From DASTPP01 sp035762175 (GTDB lineage: Bacteria > Myxococcota_A > Polyangia > Polyangiales > Polyangiaceae): a stretch of 64,000 nucleotides of DNA. Positions 52,398-61,152 of this stretch are shown piece by piece. A program made the position numbers and the translations under genes. A model generated the notes under the pieces. It ran no database searches and was not told where the DNA came from. It saw only the letters and a list, made by a program, of their open reading frames with translations. Numbering within the stretch: position 1 is the stretch's first letter; every line of letters begins with the position of its first letter. Where the stretch lies: the NCBI GenBank assembly GCA_035762175.1, contig DASTPP010000333.1, positions 6,641 to 70,640 of the forward strand, read 5' to 3'.

Positions 52398-53573
52398 ATG
52401 GCCGATGCGTTGCACAGCGCCCTCGCGTGGCTGCGCGAGCAGACCCCCTCGATGGAACGAGACCTCGCCGAGCTGGTCGAGCAGAACTCGTTCACCGACC
52501 ACCGCGAGGGCGGCCAGGCCGTCGGCGCCCGCCTCGCCGCGCTCTTCGCGCTGCCCGGGCTCGCCGCGCGCTCGGTGCCGAGCCCGAGCGGCCGCTACGC
52601 CGACCACCTCGTCTGGTCGACCGCGGCCCCCGGCGCGCCCGTCGCGCTCGTCGGCCACCTCGACACGGTCTTCCCGCCCGGCTCGTTCGAGGGCTACCGC
52701 CGCGACGGCGATCTGCGGCGCGGCCCGGGCGTGCTCGACATGAAGGGCGGCCTCGTCGTCGTCGCCTACGCCCTGCGCGCCCTCGCCGAGGGGGGCCTGC
52801 TCGCGTCCGTGCCGCTGCGCGTCGTGGTCGTGGCCGACGAAGAGGTCGGCTCGCCCGAGGGCAAGGCCGTCATCGCCGAGGCGGCCCTCGGGGCGAGCGC
52901 GGCGCTCGTGTTCGAGGCGGGCCGGGCCAAAGACGCCATCATCACCCGGCGCAAGGGCACCGGCGGCCTGCGCGCCGTCGCGAGCGGCAAGGCGGCGCAC
53001 GCGGGCAACCTGCACCACGAGGGGGTCAACGCCATCTGGGCGCTCGCCCGCTTCGTCGACGCCGCCCAAGGGCTCACCGACTACGCCCGCGGGGTCACGG
53101 TCAACGTGGGCGACTTCCACGGCGGCCTGAACAAGAACACGGTGCCCGACCGCGCCGAGGCGAAGATCGACATCCGGTTCTGCGCCCAGGCCGACGGGCA
53201 GGCGCTCGTCGACGCGCTCGCCGAGGCCGCGCGCCGGGCCGCGGCGGGCGTGCCGGGGGCGCGCGTCGAGCTCGAGGGCGGCCTCGCCCGCCTGCCGCTC
53301 GAGCGCTCCGAGGCGAGCGGCCGCCTCGCCGAGCGCTACGGCGCCTGCGCCCGCGACGAGGGCCTCGGCGCCGACGAGGCGCCCCTGCTCGGCGGCGGCA
53401 GCGACGCGAACACGACCTCCGCCCTCGGCATCGCCTCGATCGACGGGCTCGGCCCGCGGGGCAAGGGCTTTCACACGAGCGACGAGCAGATCGAGGTCGC
53501 GACGCTCGTGCCGAAGGCCGCCGCCCTCGCCCGCTTTCTGGCCGCCGAGGCCCGCGGCCGGGGCGCGCCATGA
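52398..53573 (+). CDS. M20-family metallopeptidase (carboxypeptidase G2-like)
   Basis: 391 residues from the ATG at 52398, with GGAGG upstream and a good -10 (TAAGAT, 52344-52349) further up. The metal site is complete: GHLDTVFPP, LDMKGG, ADEEVGS with the catalytic Glu, FEAGRAK, and a final His in KGFHTSDEQ. The lid domain lies between about 180 and 290. No signal peptide, so probably cytoplasmic. Substrate unknown. The end overlaps the next start as ATGA. Confidence 0.92.
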   Translation: MADALHSALAWLREQTPSMERDLAELVEQNSFTDHREGGQAVGARLAALFALPGLAARSVPSPSGRYADHLVWSTAAPGAPVALVGHLDTVFPPGSFEGYRRDGDLRRGPGVLDMKGGLVVVAYALRALAEGGLLASVPLRVVVVADEEVGSPEGKAVIAEAALGASAALVFEAGRAKDAIITRRKGTGGLRAVASGKAAHAGNLHHEGVNAIWALARFVDAAQGLTDYARGVTVNVGDFHGGLNKNTVPDRAEAKIDIRFCAQADGQALVDALAEAARRAAAGVPGARVELEGGLARLPLERSEASGRLAERYGACARDEGLGADEAPLLGGGSDANTTSALGIASIDGLGPRGKGFHTSDEQIEVATLVPKAAALARFLAAEARGRGAP

Positions 53574-54295
53574 GCGGCTACGTCGACCTGCACTGCCACT
53601 GGCTGCCGGGCATCGACGACGGCGTGCCGAGCGAGGCCGAGGGCCTCGAGCTCTTGCGCGCCCTCGGCGCGGCCGGCTTCGAGCTCGTCGTCGCCACGCC
53701 CCACATGCGCCCGGGCATGTTCGACAACGACCGGGCCTCGATCGAGGCGAGCTTCGGCGCCATGGCCCCGCGCGTCGCCGCGGCGCCCGACCTGCCCGCG
53801 GTCGGCCTCGCGGCCGAGCACTTCTTCGACGCCACCATCTTCGAGCGCATGCTCGAGGGGCGCGCCCTGCCCTACCCCGGCGGCTACGGCGTGCTCGTCG
53901 AGCTCTCGCCCGAGCGGCCCCCGCTGCGCCTGGCCGACCGCTTCTTCGACCTGCGGCGCAAGCGCCTGCGCCCCGTGCTCGCCCACCCCGAGCGCTACGC
54001 CTTCGTCGCCGACGACCCGCGCTGGCTCGACCCCTTGCTCGACGGCGGCACCCTGCTCTTGCTCGACGTCGCCGCCCTCGTCGGCAAGTACGGCCGCCGC
54101 GCCGAGCGCACCGCCCACCGCCTGCTCGAGGGCGGCTACTACTACGCCGCCTGCAGCGACAGCCACCGGCCCGCCGACGTCGACGCGGTCGTGCGGGGCA
54201 TCGAGCGCCTGCGGCGCGACGCCGGCGACGACGAGGCCTCGTTCTTGCTGTCGGAGGGGCCCCGCCACGTGCTCGCCGGCACCGTCGACGTCTGA
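53570..54295 (+). CDS. PHP-domain phosphatase (CpsB/YwqE-like)
   Basis: 241 residues. The metal motifs of the PHP superfamily are present: DLHCHWLPGIDDG, VVATPHMRPG, a Glu in AAEHFFD, VLAHPERYAF and ACSDSHRPADVD. CpsB/CapC-type members are tyrosine phosphatases that control exopolysaccharide kinases. A cognate tyrosine kinase is not in the window. It is coupled to the M20 gene by ATGA. Confidence 0.9.
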   Translation: MSGYVDLHCHWLPGIDDGVPSEAEGLELLRALGAAGFELVVATPHMRPGMFDNDRASIEASFGAMAPRVAAAPDLPAVGLAAEHFFDATIFERMLEGRALPYPGGYGVLVELSPERPPLRLADRFFDLRRKRLRPVLAHPERYAFVADDPRWLDPLLDGGTLLLLDVAALVGKYGRRAERTAHRLLEGGYYYAACSDSHRPADVDAVVRGIERLRRDAGDDEASFLLSEGPRHVLAGTVDV

Positions 54296-54350
54296 CCCCC
54301 GGGCCGGGGCCCGCGGCCCTGGCTTCCGGGCAAAAAGGGGGCTAGCACGA

Positions 54351-54374
54351 GGCGAGAAGGGTTGCTAACTCGCC
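54351..54374 (+). promoter_or_regulatory. Inverted repeat and -10-like sequence before the kinase gene
   Basis: GGCGAG (54351-54356) and CTCGCC (54369-54374) flank TTGCTAAC, an extended -10-like sequence. It may be an operator overlapping the promoter. Confidence 0.3.
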
Positions 54375-54396
54375 CCTTCCGGCCGTGCGCGTGACC

Positions 54397-55710
54397 ATGC
54401 CCTCCCCGCCCCCGACCATCGGCCGCTACGAGGTCGTGCGCCTGCTCGGCCAGGGGGCGATGGGGCGCGTCCTGCTCGCGCGAGACCCCGTGCTCGGCCG
54501 CGACGTGGCCATCAAGGTGCTCCGGCCCGACCTCGACATCGCCCCCGAGGTGCGCGCCGGGCTCGTCGCCCGCATGCGGCACGAGGCGCAGGCGGCCGCG
54601 CGCGTCTCGCACCCGAACCTGGTGACCCTGCACGACATGGGCGAAGACCCGGGCGTCGGGCTCTTTCTCGTGTTCGAGTACGTCAGCGGCGCAAATTTGA
54701 AAGAGCGCCTGCGCGGCGGCCGCCTGCCCCCGCACCAGGCCGCCCGCCTCGCCCGCGAGCTCGGCGGCGCGCTCAGCGTCGCCCACGCCGCCGGCGTCTT
54801 GCACCGCGACGTCAAGCCCGAGAACGTCATGCTCTCGCCCACGGGGGCGAAGCTGGCCGACTTCGGCATCGCCAAGATCCCCGACTCGACGCTGACGCGC
54901 ACCGGCTCGCTCGTCGGCACCCCCGCCTACTGCGCCCCCGAGGCCCTCGCCTCCGGCCTCTTCTCGCCCGAGAGCGACCAGTTCTCGCTCGCCGCCACGC
55001 TCTACGAGGCCGTCTCGGGCGAGCGCGCCTTCCCCGGCGACGACGCGGTCGGGGTCGCCGCCAAGATCGCGACCGAAGACGCGCGCCCCGTCGCCCGCCG
55101 CTGCGCCCTGCCCGACGAGGTCGACGCGGTGCTCGCCCGCGGCCTGCACAAAGACCCCGCCCGCCGCTTCGGCTCGGCGAGCGAGTTCGGCGACGCGCTC
55201 GCCGCCTCGCTCGAGCGCACCTACCAAGAGCTCAGCACGCCCGCCTCGGCGCGCACCGTCCCCTCGGCGCCGCCCCCGCCCGCGCCCGCGCCCGAGATCA
55301 CGTACCTGCCGCCCCCCTCGCAGCCGCTGCGCGTCGCCGTCGGCGCCGCCACCATCGCGCTCGTCAGCGGCCTCGTCGGCTACGCGGCCTCGCGCGGCGC
55401 GCCCCTCTTCGAGGGCCCGCCCTCGATCGCGTCGACCCCCATCACCGGGGCCGCGTCGGCGCCGAGCGCGCCGTCCGCCACGACGCCGCACCCCTACCGC
55501 CCGCCGCGCCCCCGCGGCGCGCCGCCCACCGCCACCTCGCCCCGCCCGCCCGCCAGCGCGTCCGCGAGCGCGAAGACGCGCGAGCCCCCCGCGCCCCCGC
55601 GCCCGACCGCCGCCGAAGCCCCCCCCCCGGGCGAGGGCCCCGAGCCGGTCGCCTCGTCGGCCCCGCCGGCGTCGTCGTCGTTAGGTTCTCAGCTCTTCGC
55701 CCCTGATTGA
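54397..55710 (+). CDS. Membrane-anchored Ser/Thr protein kinase
   Basis: 437 residues from the ATG at 54397 (GTGs at 54385 and 54391 are alternatives). All kinase motifs are intact: LLGQGAMGRV, VAIKVL with the ATP lysine, LHRDVKPENVML, LADFGIAKI, and GTPAYCAPEAL. A linker and one membrane segment (about 312-332) follow, then a Pro/Ala/Ser-rich outer tail without a sensor domain. The last ten or so residues and the stop codon come from a palindromic repeat element (55679-55958), so the natural C-terminus may have been altered. Confidence 0.93.
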   Translation: MPSPPPTIGRYEVVRLLGQGAMGRVLLARDPVLGRDVAIKVLRPDLDIAPEVRAGLVARMRHEAQAAARVSHPNLVTLHDMGEDPGVGLFLVFEYVSGANLKERLRGGRLPPHQAARLARELGGALSVAHAAGVLHRDVKPENVMLSPTGAKLADFGIAKIPDSTLTRTGSLVGTPAYCAPEALASGLFSPESDQFSLAATLYEAVSGERAFPGDDAVGVAAKIATEDARPVARRCALPDEVDAVLARGLHKDPARRFGSASEFGDALAASLERTYQELSTPASARTVPSAPPPPAPAPEITYLPPPSQPLRVAVGAATIALVSGLVGYAASRGAPLFEGPPSIASTPITGAASAPSAPSATTPHPYRPPRPRGAPPTATSPRPPASASASAKTREPPAPPRPTAAEAPPPGEGPEPVASSAPPASSSLGSQLFAPD

Positions 55711-55958
55711 AGTCAGGGGCAGCGACCCCCCTCGGAAACGGCCGTCCAAGCCCTGCCGGAGGCAGGGCTCCCGCGCCGCGAGCCGCGGACGCGAGCTCGC
55801 CCGGAAGCCGGCGCCCGCGGGAGCCCGGCCCCCCGCCAAGGGGGCGGGCTTTGCTCTCCGAACCGGTTCGAGGCCGTGCGGCACGAAGGGGCATCCGCTG
55901 CCCCCGACTTCCGTCGGGGGCCCCTCCGCGGGCTCCGGGCGCCGCCCCGAACCTAACG
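55679..55958. repeat. Hairpin-rich palindromic element, copy 1
   Basis: Bounded by a 10-bp terminal inverted repeat, 55679-55688 and 55949-55958. It holds hairpins at 55699-55720, 55749-55769, 55822-55850 and 55900-55921. It is related over about 150 bases to copy 2 at 60908-61144, with paired changes in the stems. It overlaps the kinase end and fills most of the 408-base gap before the dehydrogenase genes. The rest (55959-56118) has no gene, only a possible -10 (TGCTAAG). No transposase is present. Confidence 0.8.
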
Positions 55959-56118
55959 CCGCGCGGCGTAATTGCGCCCCCGCGCGCGGCGCCCGCCCCC
56001 CCTTCCCAGGGGCGAGGCATCGCTGCTAAGGTCCGCGCCGCCCGGCCCTTTGGCCCCTTCCGGCGCGACGGCTCGCGCGCGACGAAGGCGCCGCCGCGGG
56101 CCCGAGCGCGCCGACCCC

Positions 56119-57090
56119 ATGACGACCTCCGCCGACGACACGCTGCTCCCCCTCTACCGCCAGATGTTCTTGATTCGTCGCGTCGAAGAAGAGTCGGCGC
56201 GCGCCTACGCCCAGGGCAAGATCGGCGGGTTCTTGCACCTTTACATCGGCCAAGAGTCGGTCGCCGTCGGCGCCTGCGCCGCGCTCACCAAAGACGACTA
56301 CGTCATCGGCACCTACCGCGACCACGGCATCGCCCTCGCCCGCGGCATGAGCGCCAAGGCCCTGATGGCCGAGCTCTACGGCAAAGAGCCCGGCTGCTCC
56401 AAGGGCCTCGGCGGCTCGATGCACCTGTTCGACGCCAAGAACCGCATGCTCGGCGGCTACGGCATCGTCGGCGGGCACATCCCCCTCGCCACCGGCACCG
56501 CCTTCGCCAGCAAGTACCGCGACGAGCGCAACGTCACGCTCTGCTTCTTCGGCGAGGGCTCGGTGCCCATCGGCGACTTCCACGAGGCGCTCTCGCTCGC
56601 CGCCCTGTGGAAGCTGCCCGCCATCTTCATCTGCGAGAACAACGAGTTCTCGATGGGCACCCCGCTCGCCCGCACCCTGAGCGTCGAAGACATCACCCTC
56701 AAGGCCGCCGGCTACGGCATCGCGAGCGACCGCTTCTTCGCCGCCGACGTGCTCGAGGTCCGAGAGCGCATCGGCCAGGCCGTCACCCGCGCCCGCGAGA
56801 CCTGGGAGCCCACGCTCATCGAGGTGCGCACCTACCGCTTCCGCGGCCACTCGATGAGCGACCCGGGCAAGTACCGCACGAAAGAAGAGGTCGAAGAGCG
56901 CAAGGCGAAAGACCCGCTCTTCAACGCCCGCCAGGCCCTCCTCAAGGCGGGCCACGAAGAGGCCGTCAAGGCGCTCGAGGCCGAGGTCGAGGCCGAGGTG
57001 CAAGAGGCCGTCGAGTTCGCCGACAAGGCCCCCCAGCCCGGCCGCGAGCTGCTCGAGAGCACCGTCTACGTCGGGCCCTTCGCCCGCTGA
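56119..57090 (+). CDS. pdhA: Pyruvate dehydrogenase E1 alpha subunit
   Basis: 323 residues from the ATG at 56119; upstream in-frame codons are Arg/Ala-rich non-protein. Contains the E1-alpha start LYRQMFLIRRVEEES, GTYRDHGIALARG, and the thiamine-diphosphate site beginning FFGEGSVPIGDFHEAL and ending ENNEFSMGTP (GEG where GDG is usual). YRFRGHSMSDPGKYRTKEE is the phosphorylation-loop region. With the E1 beta gene 20 bases downstream it decarboxylates pyruvate and acetylates the lipoyl groups of E2. Confidence 0.95.
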   Translation: MTTSADDTLLPLYRQMFLIRRVEEESARAYAQGKIGGFLHLYIGQESVAVGACAALTKDDYVIGTYRDHGIALARGMSAKALMAELYGKEPGCSKGLGGSMHLFDAKNRMLGGYGIVGGHIPLATGTAFASKYRDERNVTLCFFGEGSVPIGDFHEALSLAALWKLPAIFICENNEFSMGTPLARTLSVEDITLKAAGYGIASDRFFAADVLEVRERIGQAVTRARETWEPTLIEVRTYRFRGHSMSDPGKYRTKEEVEERKAKDPLFNARQALLKAGHEEAVKALEAEVEAEVQEAVEFADKAPQPGRELLESTVYVGPFAR

Positions 57091-57110
57091 GTCAGAAAGC
57101 TGCCCGAACG

Positions 57111-58094
<984 letters not shown>

Positions 58095-58148
58095 GCGCCC
58101 GCCCCCGCGCGCCCTCTGCCCCAACCCTTAGCCCCCGCGCACCACGCC

Positions 58149-59735
58149 ATGGCCAAGATCCTCGATATGCCCAAGCTCTCCCCCACGATGGAGGAAGGGC
58201 AGCTTGCCAGCTGGCACAAGAAAGAGGGCGACTCGGTCGACATCGACGAGCTGCTCGCCGAGGTCGAGACCGACAAGGCCACGATGGAGTTTCGCTCCTT
58301 CGACCGGGGCACCATCTTGAAGATCTTGGTGCAGCCCGGCAGCATGGTGCGCCTCGGGCAGCCCGTCGCCATCCTCGGCAACCCCGGCGAAGACATCAGC
58401 GCCCTGCTCGCCCAGGTGGGCGGTGGCGAAGGGGCGAAGGCCGCGCCAAGCTCGGCCCAGGCCCCGGCGGGCGCCGAGGCCGCGTCGCAGGGCCAGGGGC
58501 AGGCCGCGCAGGGCCAGGGGCAGGCCTCGCAGGACCGAGGTGGCGCCGCGCAGGACCGGGGGCAAGCTTCGCAGGACCGAGGTGGCGCCGTGCAGGACCG
58601 GGGGCAAGCCTCGCAGGACCGGGGGCAAGCCTCGCAGGACAGAGCACAGGCCGCCCAGAGCAGAAGCGGCGCCGCCCAGGACAGCGCACAGGCCTCGCAG
58701 GACAGGGCGCAGGCGTCCCAGGGCAGAGCACAAGCCTCGCAGGGCGGCGCACCGGCCTCGCAGGACACCAATTCGAACGTTGCGAGCGCCGGGGGCGCGC
58801 CGCAAGACGGTCGGGTCAAGGCCTCGCCTTACGTGCGCAAGCTCGCGCGCGAGCAGGGCCTCGATCTGCACGGCGTCGAGGGCTCGGGCCCGGCGGGCCG
58901 GGTGGTCGCCCGCGATCTGGCGAACCTGAAGCCGCGCCCGGCGCAGCCGAACGGCGGGGCGCCGCCCGCGCCCGAGGCGCCCCGCGCGCCGGCGCCGGCG
59001 GCCGCCCGCGGCCCGAGCGCGCCGGGGCTGCGGGCGCCCGAGGCGAAGCCGCTCAGCATGATGCGCAAGACGATCGCGCGCCGGCTGACCGAGTCGAAGC
59101 AGACCGTCCCCCACTTTTATCTGACGATCGACGTCGACGCCGAGGCGCTCGTCGCGCTGCGCGAGACCATCAACCGCGAGCTCGCCAAGGGGGCGAAGGG
59201 CGAGCCCGAGAAGGTGTCGGTCAACGATCTGCTCGTCAAGGCGTGCGCGATCGCGCTGCGGCGCGAGCCGCAGACCAACGCGCAGTACACGCCCGAGGCC
59301 ATTCTCTACCACACGCGCGTCGACATCTCGGTCGCGGTCGCGGTGGCCGAGGGCCTGCTGACGCCGGTGGTGCGCGACGCCGACCTGAAGAGCGTCGTGG
59401 CGATCGGGCGCGAGGTGCGCGAGCTCGCGGCGAAGGCGCGCGAGAAGAAGCTCTCGCCCGAAGAGATGTCCGACGGCACCTTCTCGATCTCGAACCTCGG
59501 CATGTTCGGCATCGACGAGTTCTCGGCCGTCATCAACCCGCCCGAGGGCGCCATCTTGGCCGTGGGGCGCGTGCGCGACGAGCCGGTGGTGCGCGAGGGC
59601 GCGATCGTGCCCGGCAAGCGCCTCGCGATGACGCTCTCGTGCGACCACCGGGTGGTCGACGGCGCCGTGGGGGCGCGCTTCCTGGCCGAGCTTCGGCGCT
59701 TGCTCGAGCAGCCCATGCAAATTCTCGTGGGCTGA
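58149..59735 (+). CDS. pdhC: Dihydrolipoamide acetyltransferase (E2) with Gln-rich heptad linker
   Basis: 528 residues from the ATG at 58149. One lipoyl domain (about 1-78, lipoyl Lys43 in VETDKATMEF), a linker with 12 heptads of the GQASQDR type (124-207), an E1/E3-binding domain (about 221-258, ASPYVRKLAREQGLDLHG), an Ala/Pro linker, and the catalytic domain (about 300-528) with SCDHRVVDGAVGARF carrying the active-site histidine. No E3 gene follows here. The linker is Gln/Asp/Arg/Ser-rich rather than the usual Ala/Pro, which is unusual for E2. Confidence 0.95.
   Translation: MAKILDMPKLSPTMEEGQLASWHKKEGDSVDIDELLAEVETDKATMEFRSFDRGTILKILVQPGSMVRLGQPVAILGNPGEDISALLAQVGGGEGAKAAPSSAQAPAGAEAASQGQGQAAQGQGQASQDRGGAAQDRGQASQDRGGAVQDRGQASQDRGQASQDRAQAAQSRSGAAQDSAQASQDRAQASQGRAQASQGGAPASQDTNSNVASAGGAPQDGRVKASPYVRKLAREQGLDLHGVEGSGPAGRVVARDLANLKPRPAQPNGGAPPAPEAPRAPAPAAARGPSAPGLRAPEAKPLSMMRKTIARRLTESKQTVPHFYLTIDVDAEALVALRETINRELAKGAKGEPEKVSVNDLLVKACAIALRREPQTNAQYTPEAILYHTRVDISVAVAVAEGLLTPVVRDADLKSVVAIGREVRELAAKAREKKLSPEEMSDGTFSISNLGMFGIDEFSAVINPPEGAILAVGRVRDEPVVREGAIVPGKRLAMTLSCDHRVVDGAVGARFLAELRRLLEQPMQILVG
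58518..58769 (+). repeat. Twelve 21-bp coding repeats in the E2 linker
   Basis: Each unit encodes a seven-residue segment (AQASQDR and variants). Twelve in-frame copies in a row. The codon text alternates CAGGACC/GGGGGCAAGC types, showing recent duplication. Confidence 0.9.
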
Positions 59736-59804
59736 GGCCCGGTCGCGCCCCGTCGCGCGCGGGTCGCGGCGGCGCCCGGGCGCGGCCGCGCTACCATCTC
59801 GGCC

Positions 59805-60845
59805 ATGGGCTCGAGCAGGCTCGCCCCCCCGCCCGCCGCCGCGCTCGCGGCCGCCGCGCTCGCCGTCGCGGCCGCCGCCCGGGGCGCGCCGCGGCGGGGC
59901 GAGGCGCTGCCTTCGGCCCCCGCGCCGAGCGCGGCGATCGCGGGGGGCGGGGGCGCCGTCGTGCTCGCGGCGCCGCCGACCGAGCGGGTGTACTTCCCGC
60001 CGGGGCTCTTCATCATGGGCTCGGGCCAGGCCGAGCCCGCCGCCGTGATCGCGCTCTGCGCGCGCGAGGTGCGCGCGGGCCAGTGCGACCTGCCGACCGC
60101 GTTCTTCCCGCGGCCGGGGCCGGCGCTCGGGCTCGAGGGCTTCGTCGAGACCGAGCTCGTCGCGCACCCCGTCTACCTGTCCGGCTTCTGGCTCGACCGC
60201 CGCGAGGTCTCGGTCGCCGAGTTCCGCCGCTGCGTCGAGTCGGGCCCCTGCACCATGCCGCCGCCCTACGCGAACGGCGGCGAGCGCTTCGAGCGGCCCG
60301 ACTTCCCCGTGTCGCTCGTCACCTGGTCGGACGCCGACACCTACTGCCGCTGGCGCGGCGGGCGCCTGCCGACCGAAGCCGAGTGGGAGCGCGCCGCGCG
60401 CGGCACCGCCGGCCGGCGCTTCCCCTGGGGCAACCAGTACCACCGCCTGCGCTCGAACCACGGCTCGCTCTTCGTCGCGCCCCCCGACCGGGCGCTGCCC
60501 GGCGGCCCGCAGCGGCAGCTGCAAGGGCGCGAAGACGAGAGCGACGGGTACGCCGAGCTCGCCCCCGTCGGCAGCTTCCCCGGCGGGCGCACGCCCGAGG
60601 GCCTCGACGATCTCGCGGGCAACGTCGCCGAGTGGGTGTTCGACTACTTCGAAGAGCGCTACGAGCCGCAGCCGGCGCAGAACCCCAAGGGCCCCGCCGC
60701 CAACAGCGCGGCGCTGCGGGTCGCGCGCGGCGGCGGCTACGTGCACGGCGGGCCGCTCTTGCGCACGACGGCGCGGCTCGCGCTCTTCCCGACCGAGCGG
60801 CAGCCCTGGCTCGGCTTCCGCTGCGCGCAGGGCGGGGCGCCGTAG
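59805..60845 (+). CDS. Formylglycine-generating-enzyme-like (SUMF1 domain) protein
   Basis: 346 residues from the ATG at 59805. No Shine-Dalgarno, but TACCAT ends seven bases upstream. An Ala-rich hydrophobic N-terminus (about 8-26) looks like a signal peptide or anchor. The SUMF1/EgtB/PvdO fold runs about 60-340: GLFIMGSG, YLSGFWLDRREVSVAEFRRCV, PVSLVTWSDADTYCRWRGGRLPTEAEWE in two parts, LAGNVAEWVFDYFEE and RGGGYVHGG. In true formylglycine enzymes two cysteines are needed; I see a Cys near GFRCAQGG. Function could be sulfatase activation or structural. Confidence 0.88.
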   Translation: MGSSRLAPPPAAALAAAALAVAAAARGAPRRGEALPSAPAPSAAIAGGGGAVVLAAPPTERVYFPPGLFIMGSGQAEPAAVIALCAREVRAGQCDLPTAFFPRPGPALGLEGFVETELVAHPVYLSGFWLDRREVSVAEFRRCVESGPCTMPPPYANGGERFERPDFPVSLVTWSDADTYCRWRGGRLPTEAEWERAARGTAGRRFPWGNQYHRLRSNHGSLFVAPPDRALPGGPQRQLQGREDESDGYAELAPVGSFPGGRTPEGLDDLAGNVAEWVFDYFEERYEPQPAQNPKGPAANSAALRVARGGGYVHGGPLLRTTARLALFPTERQPWLGFRCAQGGAP

Positions 60846-60907
60846 CGCGGGGCGTGGCCCCGCGGCGACAGGGGGGCGGCGTGAACGGCCGGCTACGGCG
60901 GGCTGTG

Positions 60908-61144
60908 CTCGAACCCCGGGCTGAAGCCCGGGGCACGGGGTAACCAGGTCGAACGGAGAGCAAAGCCCGGCCCTCGTTGGGGCCGGGCTCATGCGCCGCG
61001 AGGTGCTCGCGCACGCTCGCCAGAAAGGCGCAGCCCGCGGGAGTCCGGCCCCAGCGAGGGCCGGACTTTGCGCGCCGGACCGGCTCGATTCCGTGCGGCG
61101 CGAAGGGGTGACGCCGTGCCCCGGGCTTCAGCCCGGGGTTCGAG
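60908..61144. repeat. Hairpin-rich palindromic element, copy 2
   Basis: Perfect 31-bp terminal inverted repeats, 60908-60938 and 61114-61144, each itself a hairpin with a TGAA/TTCA loop. Internal 10-bp hairpins at 60964-60989 and 61042-61067. An 8-bp direct repeat GGCGGGCT flanks it (60897-60904 and 61145-61152). It fills nearly all of the 307-base gap between the SUMF1 gene and the convergent FHA gene. No ORF of note inside. Confidence 0.88.
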
Positions 61145-61152
61145 GGCGGGCT

